NCBI RefSeq assembly: GCF_900167445.1
Contig: NZ_FUZT01000002.1
Coordinates: forward strand, 124,001 to 188,000
Length of the DNA stretch: 64,000 nt
Reading direction: 5' to 3'
Source of the DNA: Maledivibacter halophilus
GTDB taxonomy: Bacteria; Bacillota; Clostridia; Peptostreptococcales; Caminicellaceae
In this document: positions 34,276 through 42,862 of the stretch, in pieces
How positions within the stretch are numbered: the first letter of the stretch is position 1
Layout of the letters: each line of letters opens with the position of its first letter
Position numbers and translations under genes: made by a program
The notes under the pieces: model-generated
Told to the model about the DNA's origin: nothing
Seen by the model: the letters and a program-made list of their open reading frames with translations, nothing else
Databases searched by the model: none

Positions 34276-36264
34276 GTGAAATATATATTTAACAAACGTT
34301 TATTAAGTATACTAAAGGAATTTATGAATAGTTCATCAAGTTATTTAACAAGTAGCTATTTATCTAAAATAATTGGTGTTACTACTAGAACTGTGAGAAG
34401 TGATTTAAAGGAATTAGATGAAATACTAAATCCATATGGAGGCAAAATCAATTCAAAAAAAGGTATAGGCTACAAGCTAGAGATTTTTAATGATATAAAT
34501 TTTTCAAATTTCATTAACACAGTTTTCAATGAAAAGGCAAAAGAAAAGCATGACGTTCCAACCTCACCTGAAGAAAGAGTAGAATATATTATAAAAAAAT
34601 TATTACAAATTAAGGGTTGTATAACTCTTGAAGAATTATGTGATGAGTTATATGTAAGCATATCAACTATAAAAAAAGATTTAAAAACAGTAAAATCAAT
34701 TTTACAGGACTATAGATTAGTAGTTGCAAGCAGGTTAAATAAAGGGATAAGAATTGAAGGAGATGAAATAGATAAGCGCTTTTGTATTGCAGAATATTTT
34801 TTAAATAGAAGTCAGCTAGACAAAATTGATTTGGCAGAATTCTATATTGAAAATATTATTGTATTTAAGGATGTAGATCTCCAAAGAATAGAAGAAACTT
34901 TAATAGAAGAATTATCAAAAGCAAATTTTTCCTTGGCAGATATTGCATTAAAGAATTTAATAATACATATTGCAATAGCAATCAAAAGAATAAAGAAAAG
35001 TAATTATGTTAATCGAAAAAATGAAAAGATGAGAAAACTAGAAGGTGAGCATGAATATATCATTGCTAAAAATATAGTTAAAGCTTTAGAAAAAGACTTT
35101 AAAGTTACAATTCCTTCTTCAGAAATTTATTATGTTACTATTCATTTATTAGGTAGTAAGGTATTGGATGAAAGAAAAGAAGTAGGATTAACACATTTTA
35201 TTGAAAAGGATATAAAGAAGCTCATTTTTAAAATTTTGATAGAAATCAATAGAAAGTTGAATTTAGATTTTATACATGATAAAAGGTTGACATGTGGACT
35301 AGTATTACATTTAAAACCAACATTTTATAGGATGAATTTTAATATGAATCTCAGAAATCCTTGGTTAGACGAAGTTAAAACTAAATATCCACTTGCTTTT
35401 CAAGCTGGTGTCATTGCAGCTCAAATAATTGAAAAAGAAACATCCTATAGAGTTGATGAAAGTGAAATGGGTTATTTGGCAATGCATTTTGGAGGAGCAT
35501 TAGAAAGAAGAAAGAGAGGCGCTGATGCCAAAAAAAGAGTGGCCATTATTTGTTCTTCAGGAATGGGGAGCTCGAGCTTACTATTTGCAAAGCTAAAAAA
35601 CTCATTAAGTAATAATATCGACCTAATAGGCACTTTCCCTTTGCACCAGTTAAACATAGTAGTTAGTTTAAGCCCAGACATTATTTTGACAACAGTACCA
35701 ATAAAAGATAATATACCAATACCTAAAATATTAGTTAATGCAGTATTAGAAGATTCTGAGCTGAATGAAATAAAAAGTAAGGTTGAAAATATTGAATACT
35801 GTAAAAATGATGAGGTTGATTTTGAAGATTTATTTACTCCCGAGCTTTTTTTTACAGATATTCAATTTGAAAGTAAGGAAAAGGTTTTAGATTTTTTAAC
35901 TAGTCAGATGGTTGACAAAGGATATATTGGTAAAGATATAAAAAAATCAATACTTGATAGAGAAAAGCTTTCTTCAACTGCTATTGGAAACTTAGTGGCA
36001 ATACCCCATGCTTTACAAGTAGTAGAGGTTCCTTCATGTGTTTGTATTGGAATATTGGATAAACCAATTGTTTGGGACCAAAATAAAAAGGTTCAGCTTG
36101 TAATGGTTTTGTCTATTTCAAAAAATATTTCTTACAGGTTTACTGATATGTTTGGCACATTGTATCAAGTAACAAAGTCTCCATTGTCTGTGGAGGAATT
36201 AATAAATCAAAATGATTTCGATAAGTTTCATATTAAATTTCTAAGTGAGAAGGAGAAAAATTGA
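34276..36264 (+). CDS. PRD-containing transcriptional regulator (BglG/MtlR type) with EIIB and EIIA domains
   Basis: The 662-residue protein has an N-terminal HTH (residues about 5-60, IIGVTTRTVRSDLKELDEIL) and a second HTH (about 110-140, LCDELYVSISTIKKDLKTVK). Two PTS regulation domains span about 180-400 with conserved His (LIIHIAIAIKRI, YVTIHLLGS, GYLAMHFGGALERR). An EIIB-like domain follows with Cys near 426 (IICSSGMGSSSL), then an EIIA domain with His near 578 (NLVAIPHALQVV). Phosphorylation of these residues by the PTS would set its activity. It heads the fructose-type PTS and alpha-mannosidase genes and should activate them. GTG start behind AAAGGAGAGG. Confidence 0.92.
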   Translation: MKYIFNKRLLSILKEFMNSSSSYLTSSYLSKIIGVTTRTVRSDLKELDEILNPYGGKINSKKGIGYKLEIFNDINFSNFINTVFNEKAKEKHDVPTSPEERVEYIIKKLLQIKGCITLEELCDELYVSISTIKKDLKTVKSILQDYRLVVASRLNKGIRIEGDEIDKRFCIAEYFLNRSQLDKIDLAEFYIENIIVFKDVDLQRIEETLIEELSKANFSLADIALKNLIIHIAIAIKRIKKSNYVNRKNEKMRKLEGEHEYIIAKNIVKALEKDFKVTIPSSEIYYVTIHLLGSKVLDERKEVGLTHFIEKDIKKLIFKILIEINRKLNLDFIHDKRLTCGLVLHLKPTFYRMNFNMNLRNPWLDEVKTKYPLAFQAGVIAAQIIEKETSYRVDESEMGYLAMHFGGALERRKRGADAKKRVAIICSSGMGSSSLLFAKLKNSLSNNIDLIGTFPLHQLNIVVSLSPDIILTTVPIKDNIPIPKILVNAVLEDSELNEIKSKVENIEYCKNDEVDFEDLFTPELFFTDIQFESKEKVLDFLTSQMVDKGYIGKDIKKSILDREKLSSTAIGNLVAIPHALQVVEVPSCVCIGILDKPIVWDQNKKVQLVMVLSISKNISYRFTDMFGTLYQVTKSPLSVEELINQNDFDKFHIKFLSEKEKN

Positions 36265-36266
36265 CC

Positions 36267-36728
36267 ATGAATATAAGGGATTTAATTAATAATAATTTGA
36301 TTAATTTAAGCTTAAAGGCTGATACAAAAATAGAGGTATTGAAAGAAGTTGCTAAAATGATAGATAGAGACAATAGATTAAACTCAAAGCAGCAATATTA
36401 TGATAAACTGATTGAACGAGAAGAACAATTCTCAACAGGTTTAGGGTATGGAATTGCTATGCCTCATGCAAAGACTGAAGCTGTAAAAATACCTACTATG
36501 ACAATTATAAAGTTAAGCAAAACAATTGAATGGCAGTCTATAGATGATGAACCTGTAAAGCTTATAATAGGGTTAGCTGTTCCTGAAGAGCAAGGAGCTA
36601 ACACTCATCTTAAAATTATATCAAAGCTATCAATGAATCTAATGGAAAAAGACTTCAGGGATAATCTTATGGGAGCTGAAAACAAGAAAGAAATATTAAA
36701 GCTAATGGATTTAGTACTTTGTAAATAG
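36267..36728 (+). CDS. PTS fructose-family EIIA component
   Basis: A 153-residue EIIA of the fructose/mannitol class. The phosphoryl-accepting His is in GYGIAMPHAKT (about residue 67), with the following IKLSKTIEWQSIDDEPVKLIIGLAVPE typical of the family. It takes phosphate from HPr and passes it to the EIIB encoded next. ATG 36267 is chosen; an in-frame TTG at 36261 overlaps the previous stop. The stop codon is formed at the junction with the MITE inserted at 36728, whose first G replaces the original A of TAA. Confidence 0.92.
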   Translation: MNIRDLINNNLINLSLKADTKIEVLKEVAKMIDRDNRLNSKQQYYDKLIEREEQFSTGLGYGIAMPHAKTEAVKIPTMTIIKLSKTIEWQSIDDEPVKLIIGLAVPEEQGANTHLKIISKLSMNLMEKDFRDNLMGAENKKEILKLMDLVLCK

Positions 36729-36845
36729 AGGAAATTGCATAACTCTAATTTGGCTGGGTTGCATAATATATATGGTATGGCTTTGAAGATTTTAAGACCA
36801 CATGTAGTAGATAATTTTTAGGTAAGGTAATTATGCAATTTGCTC
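36728..36845 (-). mobile_element. MITE-like element, copy 4 (118 bp, inverted)
   Basis: Reverse complement of the other copies, running from GAGGAAATTGCATAAC to TTATGCAATTTGCTC on the plus strand. AAATA lies on both sides (36723-36727 and 36846-36850), a likely 5-bp target duplication. It sits between the EIIA and EIIB genes of one PTS operon and so lengthens that spacer from about 38 to about 155 bases. Confidence 0.9.
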
Positions 36846-36883
36846 AAATAAATAAATTAAAAATAAAAGAGGAGTGAATTGAT

Positions 36884-37195
36884 ATGAAAATTGTAGCTGT
36901 AACAGCATGTCCAGCTGGGCTTGCTCATACCTTTATGGCTAAAAAAGCTTTAGAGAATGCTGCTAAAGAATTAGGATATACAATAAAGGTGGAAACTCAA
37001 GGTGCTATGGGGATTGAAAATGAAATAACTAAAGAAGACATAGCAAATGCTGATTTCGCTATATTGGCAATAGACTCATATATAGACAAAATGAATAGAT
37101 TTGAATATATTCCAACAATAGAAGTTTCTACTAAAGCTGCATTAAAGGATTCAAAAGAATTAATTCAAAAAGCTTTAAAAAAAATAAATAAATAG
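36884..37195 (+). CDS. PTS fructose-family EIIB component
   Basis: The 103-residue protein is a complete EIIB(Fru) domain: MKIVAVTACPAGLAHTFMAKKAL with the active Cys at about residue 9, and GYTIKVETQGAMGIENEIT. It relays phosphate from EIIA to the sugar held by EIIC. GAGGAG precedes the start. The separation of EIIA, EIIB and EIIC into single genes is common in Firmicutes. Confidence 0.93.
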   Translation: MKIVAVTACPAGLAHTFMAKKALENAAKELGYTIKVETQGAMGIENEITKEDIANADFAILAIDSYIDKMNRFEYIPTIEVSTKAALKDSKELIQKALKKINK

Positions 37196-37212
37196 TTAAG
37201 GGAGTGGGCTTC

Positions 37213-38232
37213 ATGGAGATGAATAAAGTTAAAAGACACTTAATGACTGGGGTATCCTATATGATTCCTGCTGTAGTTGCTGGTGGTATATTATTATCCC
37301 TTGGAATAATTTTAGGTGAAGAAGGACTTGTAGCTAGTAAATTAGTAGAAGTAGGTGTATTTGCTCTTCAACTTATGGTTCCTCTAATTGCTGGATTTAT
37401 ATCATATTCTATGGCTGATAAGCCAGGTATTGCTGTTGGCCTTGTTGGTGGAGTTATGGCAAGAGAGCTAGGAACTGGATATATAGGTGGAATATTTGTT
37501 GGATTCTTTGCGGGATGGATTACTAACCAAATAAAGAAAGTTCCTGTACATAAAAATTTAATGGTGATAAAGCCTATTATGATAATTCCTGTACTTGGGG
37601 TTGCAGCAACAGCAATATTTATGTATTTAATATCTATACCTTTAGCTCCTGCAATGACTGGGCTGGAAAATTGGCTAGTTTCTTTAAAGGGTGCAAATCT
37701 TGCAATATTGGGATTGATAATTGGCTTTATGATGGCATTTGATATGGGTGGGCCAGTGAATAAAATTGCTCTTACATTTTGTTATGCAACCTTGGCAGAA
37801 GGAATATACCACCCTATGGCTGCTGCTTGGATAGGCATCATGACACCACCTATTGGATTGGCATTGGCAACATTGATAAAACCCAAATTATTCACTAAAT
37901 CTGAAAAAGCAAATGCTATTCCAGCAGCTATTATGGGATCTCTTGGAATATCAGAGGGTGCAATACCATATGCTGTTACAACTCCATTAAAGGTAATTCC
38001 AGCTATAATGTTAGGTTCAGGTATTGGAGCAGCTCTTGCATTATTACTTGGTGCTGAAGCTACTATACCCTGTGCAATTGGAATATGGGGATTACCATTC
38101 TTAACACATCCTTTTAGATGGCTAATAGGATTTGTAGCGGGAGTAGTTATAACTGCACTAATAGTAGTAGTATTAAGAAAAGAATCAGATATTAAAAATA
38201 ATGACGATAGCACTGAATTTTCAATTATATAA
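37213..38232 (+). CDS. PTS fructose-family EIIC permease
   Basis: A 339-residue membrane protein of about nine to ten helices with EIIC(Fru) marks: KRHLMTGVSYMIPAVVAGGILLSLG, VGGVMARELGTGYIGGIFVGF, MMAFDMGGPVNKIALTF, MTPPIGLALATL and GISEGAIPYAV. It carries and phosphorylates the sugar. AAGGGAG lies 8 bases before ATG 37213; the in-frame GTG at 37204 is inside that site. The alpha-mannosidase gene follows after a hairpin, so the imported compound probably contains mannose. Confidence 0.93.
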   Translation: MEMNKVKRHLMTGVSYMIPAVVAGGILLSLGIILGEEGLVASKLVEVGVFALQLMVPLIAGFISYSMADKPGIAVGLVGGVMARELGTGYIGGIFVGFFAGWITNQIKKVPVHKNLMVIKPIMIIPVLGVAATAIFMYLISIPLAPAMTGLENWLVSLKGANLAILGLIIGFMMAFDMGGPVNKIALTFCYATLAEGIYHPMAAAWIGIMTPPIGLALATLIKPKLFTKSEKANAIPAAIMGSLGISEGAIPYAVTTPLKVIPAIMLGSGIGAALALLLGAEATIPCAIGIWGLPFLTHPFRWLIGFVAGVVITALIVVVLRKESDIKNNDDSTEFSII

Positions 38233-38259
38233 ATAAATTAAAATATAAAGAAACAAAAA

Positions 38260-38287
38260 AATCCATCCCCAAGAGAGGGGATGGATT
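38260..38287 (+). other. Hairpin between EIIC and the alpha-mannosidase gene
   Basis: AATCCATCCCC and GGGGATGGATT pair around AAGAGA. No T-run follows and the mannosidase start is 20 bases away, so it more likely tunes relative expression than ends transcription. Confidence 0.6.
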
Positions 38288-38306
38288 AATAAATGGAGGG
38301 TTTTTA

Positions 38307-40937
38307 ATGAAATTTCATATAGTATCACATACCCATTGGGACAGGGAATGGCATAAAACCTTTGAAGAATATCGGGTAAAGCTAATTAGGGTAATGGATG
38401 ATTTATTAGATTTGCTTGAAAACAATTTTGACTATAAATCCTTTATGTTTGATGGACAAACAATAGTTCTAGAAGACTATTTAGAAATTAGACCAGAAAA
38501 TAAAGAAAGATTAGCAAAACTAATAAAAGAAAAAAGAATAATTGTTGGACCTTGGTATATTCAGCCTGATGAATTTATACCTAGTGGTGAGGCATTAATT
38601 AGAAATCTATTGATAGGTATAGAAATAGGTGAAAAATTTGGTCCAGTTATGGAGATTGGTTATTTACCAGATTCCTTTGGACAGTCTGCTTACATACCTC
38701 AAATCTTAAATGGTTTCCAAATAAAAGACTCTATTATATGGAGGGGTATAGCTGATGAAGATATAAAAAATAAAGAATTTTGGTGGAAGGGACTAGATGG
38801 AAGCAAAATTTTAAATCATTATCTGCCTCTAGGATATGAAAATGCAAAGTGGCTTTCGTTGAATGAGAAAAAAAATGAAGAAGTGATACAAACGAATATT
38901 GAAGCACAAAAGCCTTTAGCAAGTACAGATCATATACTAATGCTGTGTGGATACGATCAAAGAGAAGCAAACCCTGATCTTCCCAAAATTATTCAAAAGT
39001 TAAACGAAAAATATAAGGGTATTGGTCATGAATTTGTATTTACAACCTTGGAGGAATATGTAAAAGAAGTAAAAAAATCAGATAAAGAATTAGATGAAAT
39101 AAGTGGAGAATTTAGAAAGGGTAAGCATATGCGTGTCCATGCTAGCATAGGGTCTACACGCTTAGATATTAAAAAACAAAACTTTGAAGCACAAGCCCTT
39201 TATGAGAAGTATGTAGAACCAATGGCGGCATTGTCATTATTAAAGGGTATTAAATATGATAATTCAATGATAAATCAAGGGTGGAAATATATAATTCAAA
39301 ATCAGGCCCATGATTCAATAGGTAATGTTTGTACTGATAAAACCCATGATGAAATGGAAATGCGGTATAGTAAAGCTAAGCAAATAGGGAAAACCTTGTT
39401 ATCCAATAAATTACAAGAATTTTCATCAAAGATTAAGTATGATGAAAGTAAGGGAAGACCTATAATAGTGTTCAATAGTCTATTAAATCCAAGAAAAAGT
39501 ATAATGCAGATAGAAGTATTTTTAGATAATAAGGAATTTATTTTGCTAGATAGATTTGGAAAAGAGATAGAATATCAGATTATAGATATTAAAGAAGTGG
39601 ATCTAAATGATTTTTCTATTGAGAGTCACTTTATAGGCAAAAACGCCAGTAAAAAAGGTTATATGATAAAGTTTGTTTTTATAGCTAATGTCCATGGATA
39701 TGGATATACAACCTATTATATTAAAAACAAGAAATGTATAGATAATAATAATTTAATTTTAAAAGATAATATTTTTGAAAATGAACATCTCTTAGTTGAA
39801 ATTAATTATGATGGAAGTCTTAGTATCAAGGACAAACATTCAAATAAAGTCTACCTTAACCAAAATATTATTGAAGAAAGTGGAAATGCAGGAGATGAAT
39901 ATGATTATTCGCCACCTAGGGATGACAGATTAATCTGGTCAAAGGATAAAAAAGCCAATGTAGAAGTTATTTATAATGGTCCAATTATGGCTAGGGTAAA
40001 GATAACCCATACATTAGATTTTCCATGGGATACTTACACAAAATATCGTTCAAATGAAACTTTAAGATCTACAGTTTCCAGTTATGTTACTATGTACAAA
40101 GGCATAAAAAGAATTGAAATAAAAACAGTTATCGATAATAAAGTTAGTAACCACAGAGTTCGTGCTCTATTTGATTCAAATATGAAGTTAAGCTCCCACA
40201 ATTCAGACCAACAATTTGGAATATTAAATCGTCTAAACTATTTAAAAGAGGTGGAATACTGGGAAAAGGAAAAGTGGCAAGAGAAGTATTATCCGATTTA
40301 TAATCAGCAAAAGTATGTAAATGTATTTGATGGGAAAAATGGAATACAGATTATGAATAGAGGGCTGCCACAGTATGAAATCCTTGGAAGCAACACTCCT
40401 AAAATTGCTTTGACATTAATTTGTACCACAGACTATATGGGTAAACAAGACTTAGTAAACAGACCAGGTAGAAGATCAGGATTACATGTTAAGACGCCAA
40501 AGAGTAATATGCTGGGAAGCTTTGAAACAGAATATGCAATATCAACAATTAATAATGAAAAGGAAATGAATTCTTTAGCTGAAGATTATGTATATCCACT
40601 TTATAGCTATATGCCGACTAGTATTAGTGAAGAAAATAAACTATCTTCAGATGAATATTATCCTATTGTAGTTGAAAATGAGGATATAGGCACGAGTGCA
40701 ATTAAAAATTCTGAAAAGGATGAGGCTCTCATTGTGAGGCTTTTTAATACTAAGAATAAAATGATTGAAAGTATTGACATAAAGTATGATTCAAAAATAT
40801 TTAAAGATGTAAAGTTTGTGAACCTTAAGGAAGAAGAGATAAAAATAAATAAAGACTATGAGATTAAAAATTCTATAATAAATATAAGGAGTATGAACAG
40901 AAACGAGATTATTAATCTCAAATTTTCGTTTAGTTAA
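38307..40937 (+). CDS. Alpha-mannosidase, glycoside hydrolase family 38
   Basis: The 876-residue enzyme has the GH38 start VSHTHWDREWHKTFEEYRVKL with zinc-binding HxHWDREW residues. The nucleophile region is GYLPDSFGQSAYIPQIL (Asp near residue 121), and NQAHDSIGNVCTDKTHDEMEMRY holds another zinc ligand. The C-terminal half is the usual beta-rich GH38 region. No signal peptide is seen, so it acts in the cytoplasm on imported, probably phosphorylated, mannosides. With a fructose-type PTS and PTS regulator the set resembles mngA-mngB for 2-O-mannosylglycerate, but the exact substrate is not proven. Confidence 0.93.
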   Translation: MKFHIVSHTHWDREWHKTFEEYRVKLIRVMDDLLDLLENNFDYKSFMFDGQTIVLEDYLEIRPENKERLAKLIKEKRIIVGPWYIQPDEFIPSGEALIRNLLIGIEIGEKFGPVMEIGYLPDSFGQSAYIPQILNGFQIKDSIIWRGIADEDIKNKEFWWKGLDGSKILNHYLPLGYENAKWLSLNEKKNEEVIQTNIEAQKPLASTDHILMLCGYDQREANPDLPKIIQKLNEKYKGIGHEFVFTTLEEYVKEVKKSDKELDEISGEFRKGKHMRVHASIGSTRLDIKKQNFEAQALYEKYVEPMAALSLLKGIKYDNSMINQGWKYIIQNQAHDSIGNVCTDKTHDEMEMRYSKAKQIGKTLLSNKLQEFSSKIKYDESKGRPIIVFNSLLNPRKSIMQIEVFLDNKEFILLDRFGKEIEYQIIDIKEVDLNDFSIESHFIGKNASKKGYMIKFVFIANVHGYGYTTYYIKNKKCIDNNNLILKDNIFENEHLLVEINYDGSLSIKDKHSNKVYLNQNIIEESGNAGDEYDYSPPRDDRLIWSKDKKANVEVIYNGPIMARVKITHTLDFPWDTYTKYRSNETLRSTVSSYVTMYKGIKRIEIKTVIDNKVSNHRVRALFDSNMKLSSHNSDQQFGILNRLNYLKEVEYWEKEKWQEKYYPIYNQQKYVNVFDGKNGIQIMNRGLPQYEILGSNTPKIALTLICTTDYMGKQDLVNRPGRRSGLHVKTPKSNMLGSFETEYAISTINNEKEMNSLAEDYVYPLYSYMPTSISEENKLSSDEYYPIVVENEDIGTSAIKNSEKDEALIVRLFNTKNKMIESIDIKYDSKIFKDVKFVNLKEEEIKINKDYEIKNSIINIRSMNRNEIINLKFSFS

Positions 40938-41065
40938 AGCTAAGGGTTATAAAATGCACAAGGCAGAAATTAAATAAAGAATATAATGGAAATAGCATAA
41001 TGAGAATATTGAGTATGAGGGTAATTAAAGTAAATAAATATATTAAAAGGTTCAGCAGATAAATC

Positions 41066-41092
41066 AAAAGATAGGGTTAACCCTATCTTTTA
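41066..41092. repeat. 27-bp palindromic terminator, copy 2
   Basis: Identical to 33919-33945. It lies about 130 bases after the mannosidase stop and is followed by a moderately T-rich stretch, so it can end transcription of the PTS operon. Confidence 0.85.
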
Positions 41093-41183
41093 CCTATTTA
41101 TTTATATAAAAAAATAAAATTAATAATTGATATAGTCTATAGGCCACTATTTATAATGAAATTAAATGATAGGAGGTTTTAAT

Positions 41184-42803
41184 ATGACTATATCAGATAA
41201 ATTTTTAAAAGGATTTACCAATAAAAGAGAACTTTCAAATATTATATTGTTTTCACTGGGAAAGTTTGTTTCTTTATTTGGCACATTTATATATTCCTTT
41301 GCAATAGGCTTGTATGTACTTAAACTTACTGGATCAGGTTTATCATTTGCAACTACCCTTGCTTTCAGTACTTTGCCAATGGTAATAATAAACCCTATTG
41401 GTGGAGTATTAGCAGATAGATTAAATAGAAAAGTATTGGTAGTACTTATGGATTTGTTTAATGGAATTTTACTAATAGGACTTTATTTTTTGAGTTTGTC
41501 ATATGGTCTTAGTCTTATGATGATTTATATTAGTACATTTATTATGACCAGTTTTATGACTATACTTGACATAAGCTTTGAAGCAGCAAAGCCCAATATA
41601 GTTTCGGATAATAATCTAATGAATGTAAATTCAATAAGTAAAATTATTGACTCCTTATCAACTATTTTAGGTCCTATGATAGGAGGAGTCTTATTTGCAA
41701 TTGTTGATATAAAACTGTTTATAATTGTCAATGGTATTTCTTTTTTATTTTCAGGAATATCAGAGATGTTTATAGATTTCAAATTTAATTATAAAAAGGA
41801 ACTATGTGGAGAAAAAAAGGATATCAATTTTATAGGAGATATGAAACAAGGGCTTGAATACATGATGGATAAACGTGAAATAGTTGATTTGTTCACCATC
41901 TTAATAATTCTTAACTTTTCTATTGGCTTATCTATAACTGTTCCTCTTCCAGTAATTATAAATAATATATTAAAGTTAGGACCAAAGTATCTTGGTATAA
42001 TTCAAGGTTTACTTCCTATAGGATTAATAATAGGTGCAATTTTTGTTAAAAAAGTTAATAAAGGATTATCCTATAACAAAATTTTGATTTTAATGAGTTT
42101 CGTACTTGCAATATGCATTATATTTATAGGCTTACCTATTTTACCATTTAACTTTATTAGTAATAAGACTGTTTTATTGATATACTATAGCTTAATAATG
42201 TGGATAATAGGAATAGCCATATCACTTGTTGATATACCCCTTTTATCTATTATACAAAAAAATATAGATGATGAATACAGGGGAAGGGTTTTAGGGCTAA
42301 TATTAAGTATAGCTAAGATAATATCTCCAGTAGTATTTATAATCTCTGGATTTTTAATAGGACTTGTACCTATATATTTATTACAACTAATTGCAAGCTT
42401 AGTTTTATTTATATCAAATATAGTACATTTAAAAAGTAATAATATACATTTTGAATTTAAAAGAAGCCTTGTAAGTACAGTTAAGATAAGTTTAATTTTC
42501 TTCTCCCTAGAATTGATTATGTTTATAATCACTAGACCTAAGAATATTGAGATGTTTTTTTTCATATTTATATTTGCTTTTCTTTTATTGCTATTAGAGA
42601 ATATACTCAATCAAAAACCTAACAATTCATCATATCATAATGTTCAAATATATGAAATTATAACTGTAGATATATTTAGACAAGAAGATGCTCATTCAAA
42701 ATGGAGGAGGATTTATGGAGGATTATTTGATGAAATAAATCCGGGATATTCAATTTGTATATTAATAAATTTTTTGGGATATGTATTGGCTATTTTAAAA
42801 TAA
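41184..42803 (+). CDS. MFS transporter
   Basis: The 539-residue membrane protein starts with KFVSLFGTFIYSFAIGLYVLKLTGSGLSFATTLAFSTLPM and has the MFS loop GGVLADRLNRKVLVV (residues about 73-87). About twelve helices follow, with DEYRGRVLGLILSI near residue 365 as the second-half loop. It then has an extra hydrophobic pair and a hydrophilic C-terminal tail of about 60 residues. This layout is typical of MFS-3 type exporters of drugs or macrolides, though the substrate is unknown. AGGAGG precedes ATG 41184. Confidence 0.88.
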   Translation: MTISDKFLKGFTNKRELSNIILFSLGKFVSLFGTFIYSFAIGLYVLKLTGSGLSFATTLAFSTLPMVIINPIGGVLADRLNRKVLVVLMDLFNGILLIGLYFLSLSYGLSLMMIYISTFIMTSFMTILDISFEAAKPNIVSDNNLMNVNSISKIIDSLSTILGPMIGGVLFAIVDIKLFIIVNGISFLFSGISEMFIDFKFNYKKELCGEKKDINFIGDMKQGLEYMMDKREIVDLFTILIILNFSIGLSITVPLPVIINNILKLGPKYLGIIQGLLPIGLIIGAIFVKKVNKGLSYNKILILMSFVLAICIIFIGLPILPFNFISNKTVLLIYYSLIMWIIGIAISLVDIPLLSIIQKNIDDEYRGRVLGLILSIAKIISPVVFIISGFLIGLVPIYLLQLIASLVLFISNIVHLKSNNIHFEFKRSLVSTVKISLIFFSLELIMFIITRPKNIEMFFFIFIFAFLLLLLENILNQKPNNSSYHNVQIYEIITVDIFRQEDAHSKWRRIYGGLFDEINPGYSICILINFLGYVLAILK

Positions 42804-42809
42804 ATTTTT

Positions 42810-42841
42810 AGCTCCTTAGGATAAGGGCATCGTAAGGAGCT
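42810..42841. terminator. Hairpin between convergent MFS and phosphoesterase genes
   Basis: AGCTCCTTA pairs with TAAGGAGCT around a 14-base loop. It lies between two convergent genes and may serve both, though flanking T-runs are poor. Confidence 0.55.
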
Positions 42842-42862
42842 ATTCTATACTTATTTCAGCAA

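Noticed and set aside
36884-37195. Interpretation of the MITE between EIIA and EIIB as a conserved BglG-type antiterminator RNA site
   Set aside because: The same sequence occurs at three unrelated loci with inverted ends and flanking duplications, so it is a dispersed element, not a regulator-specific RNA site.
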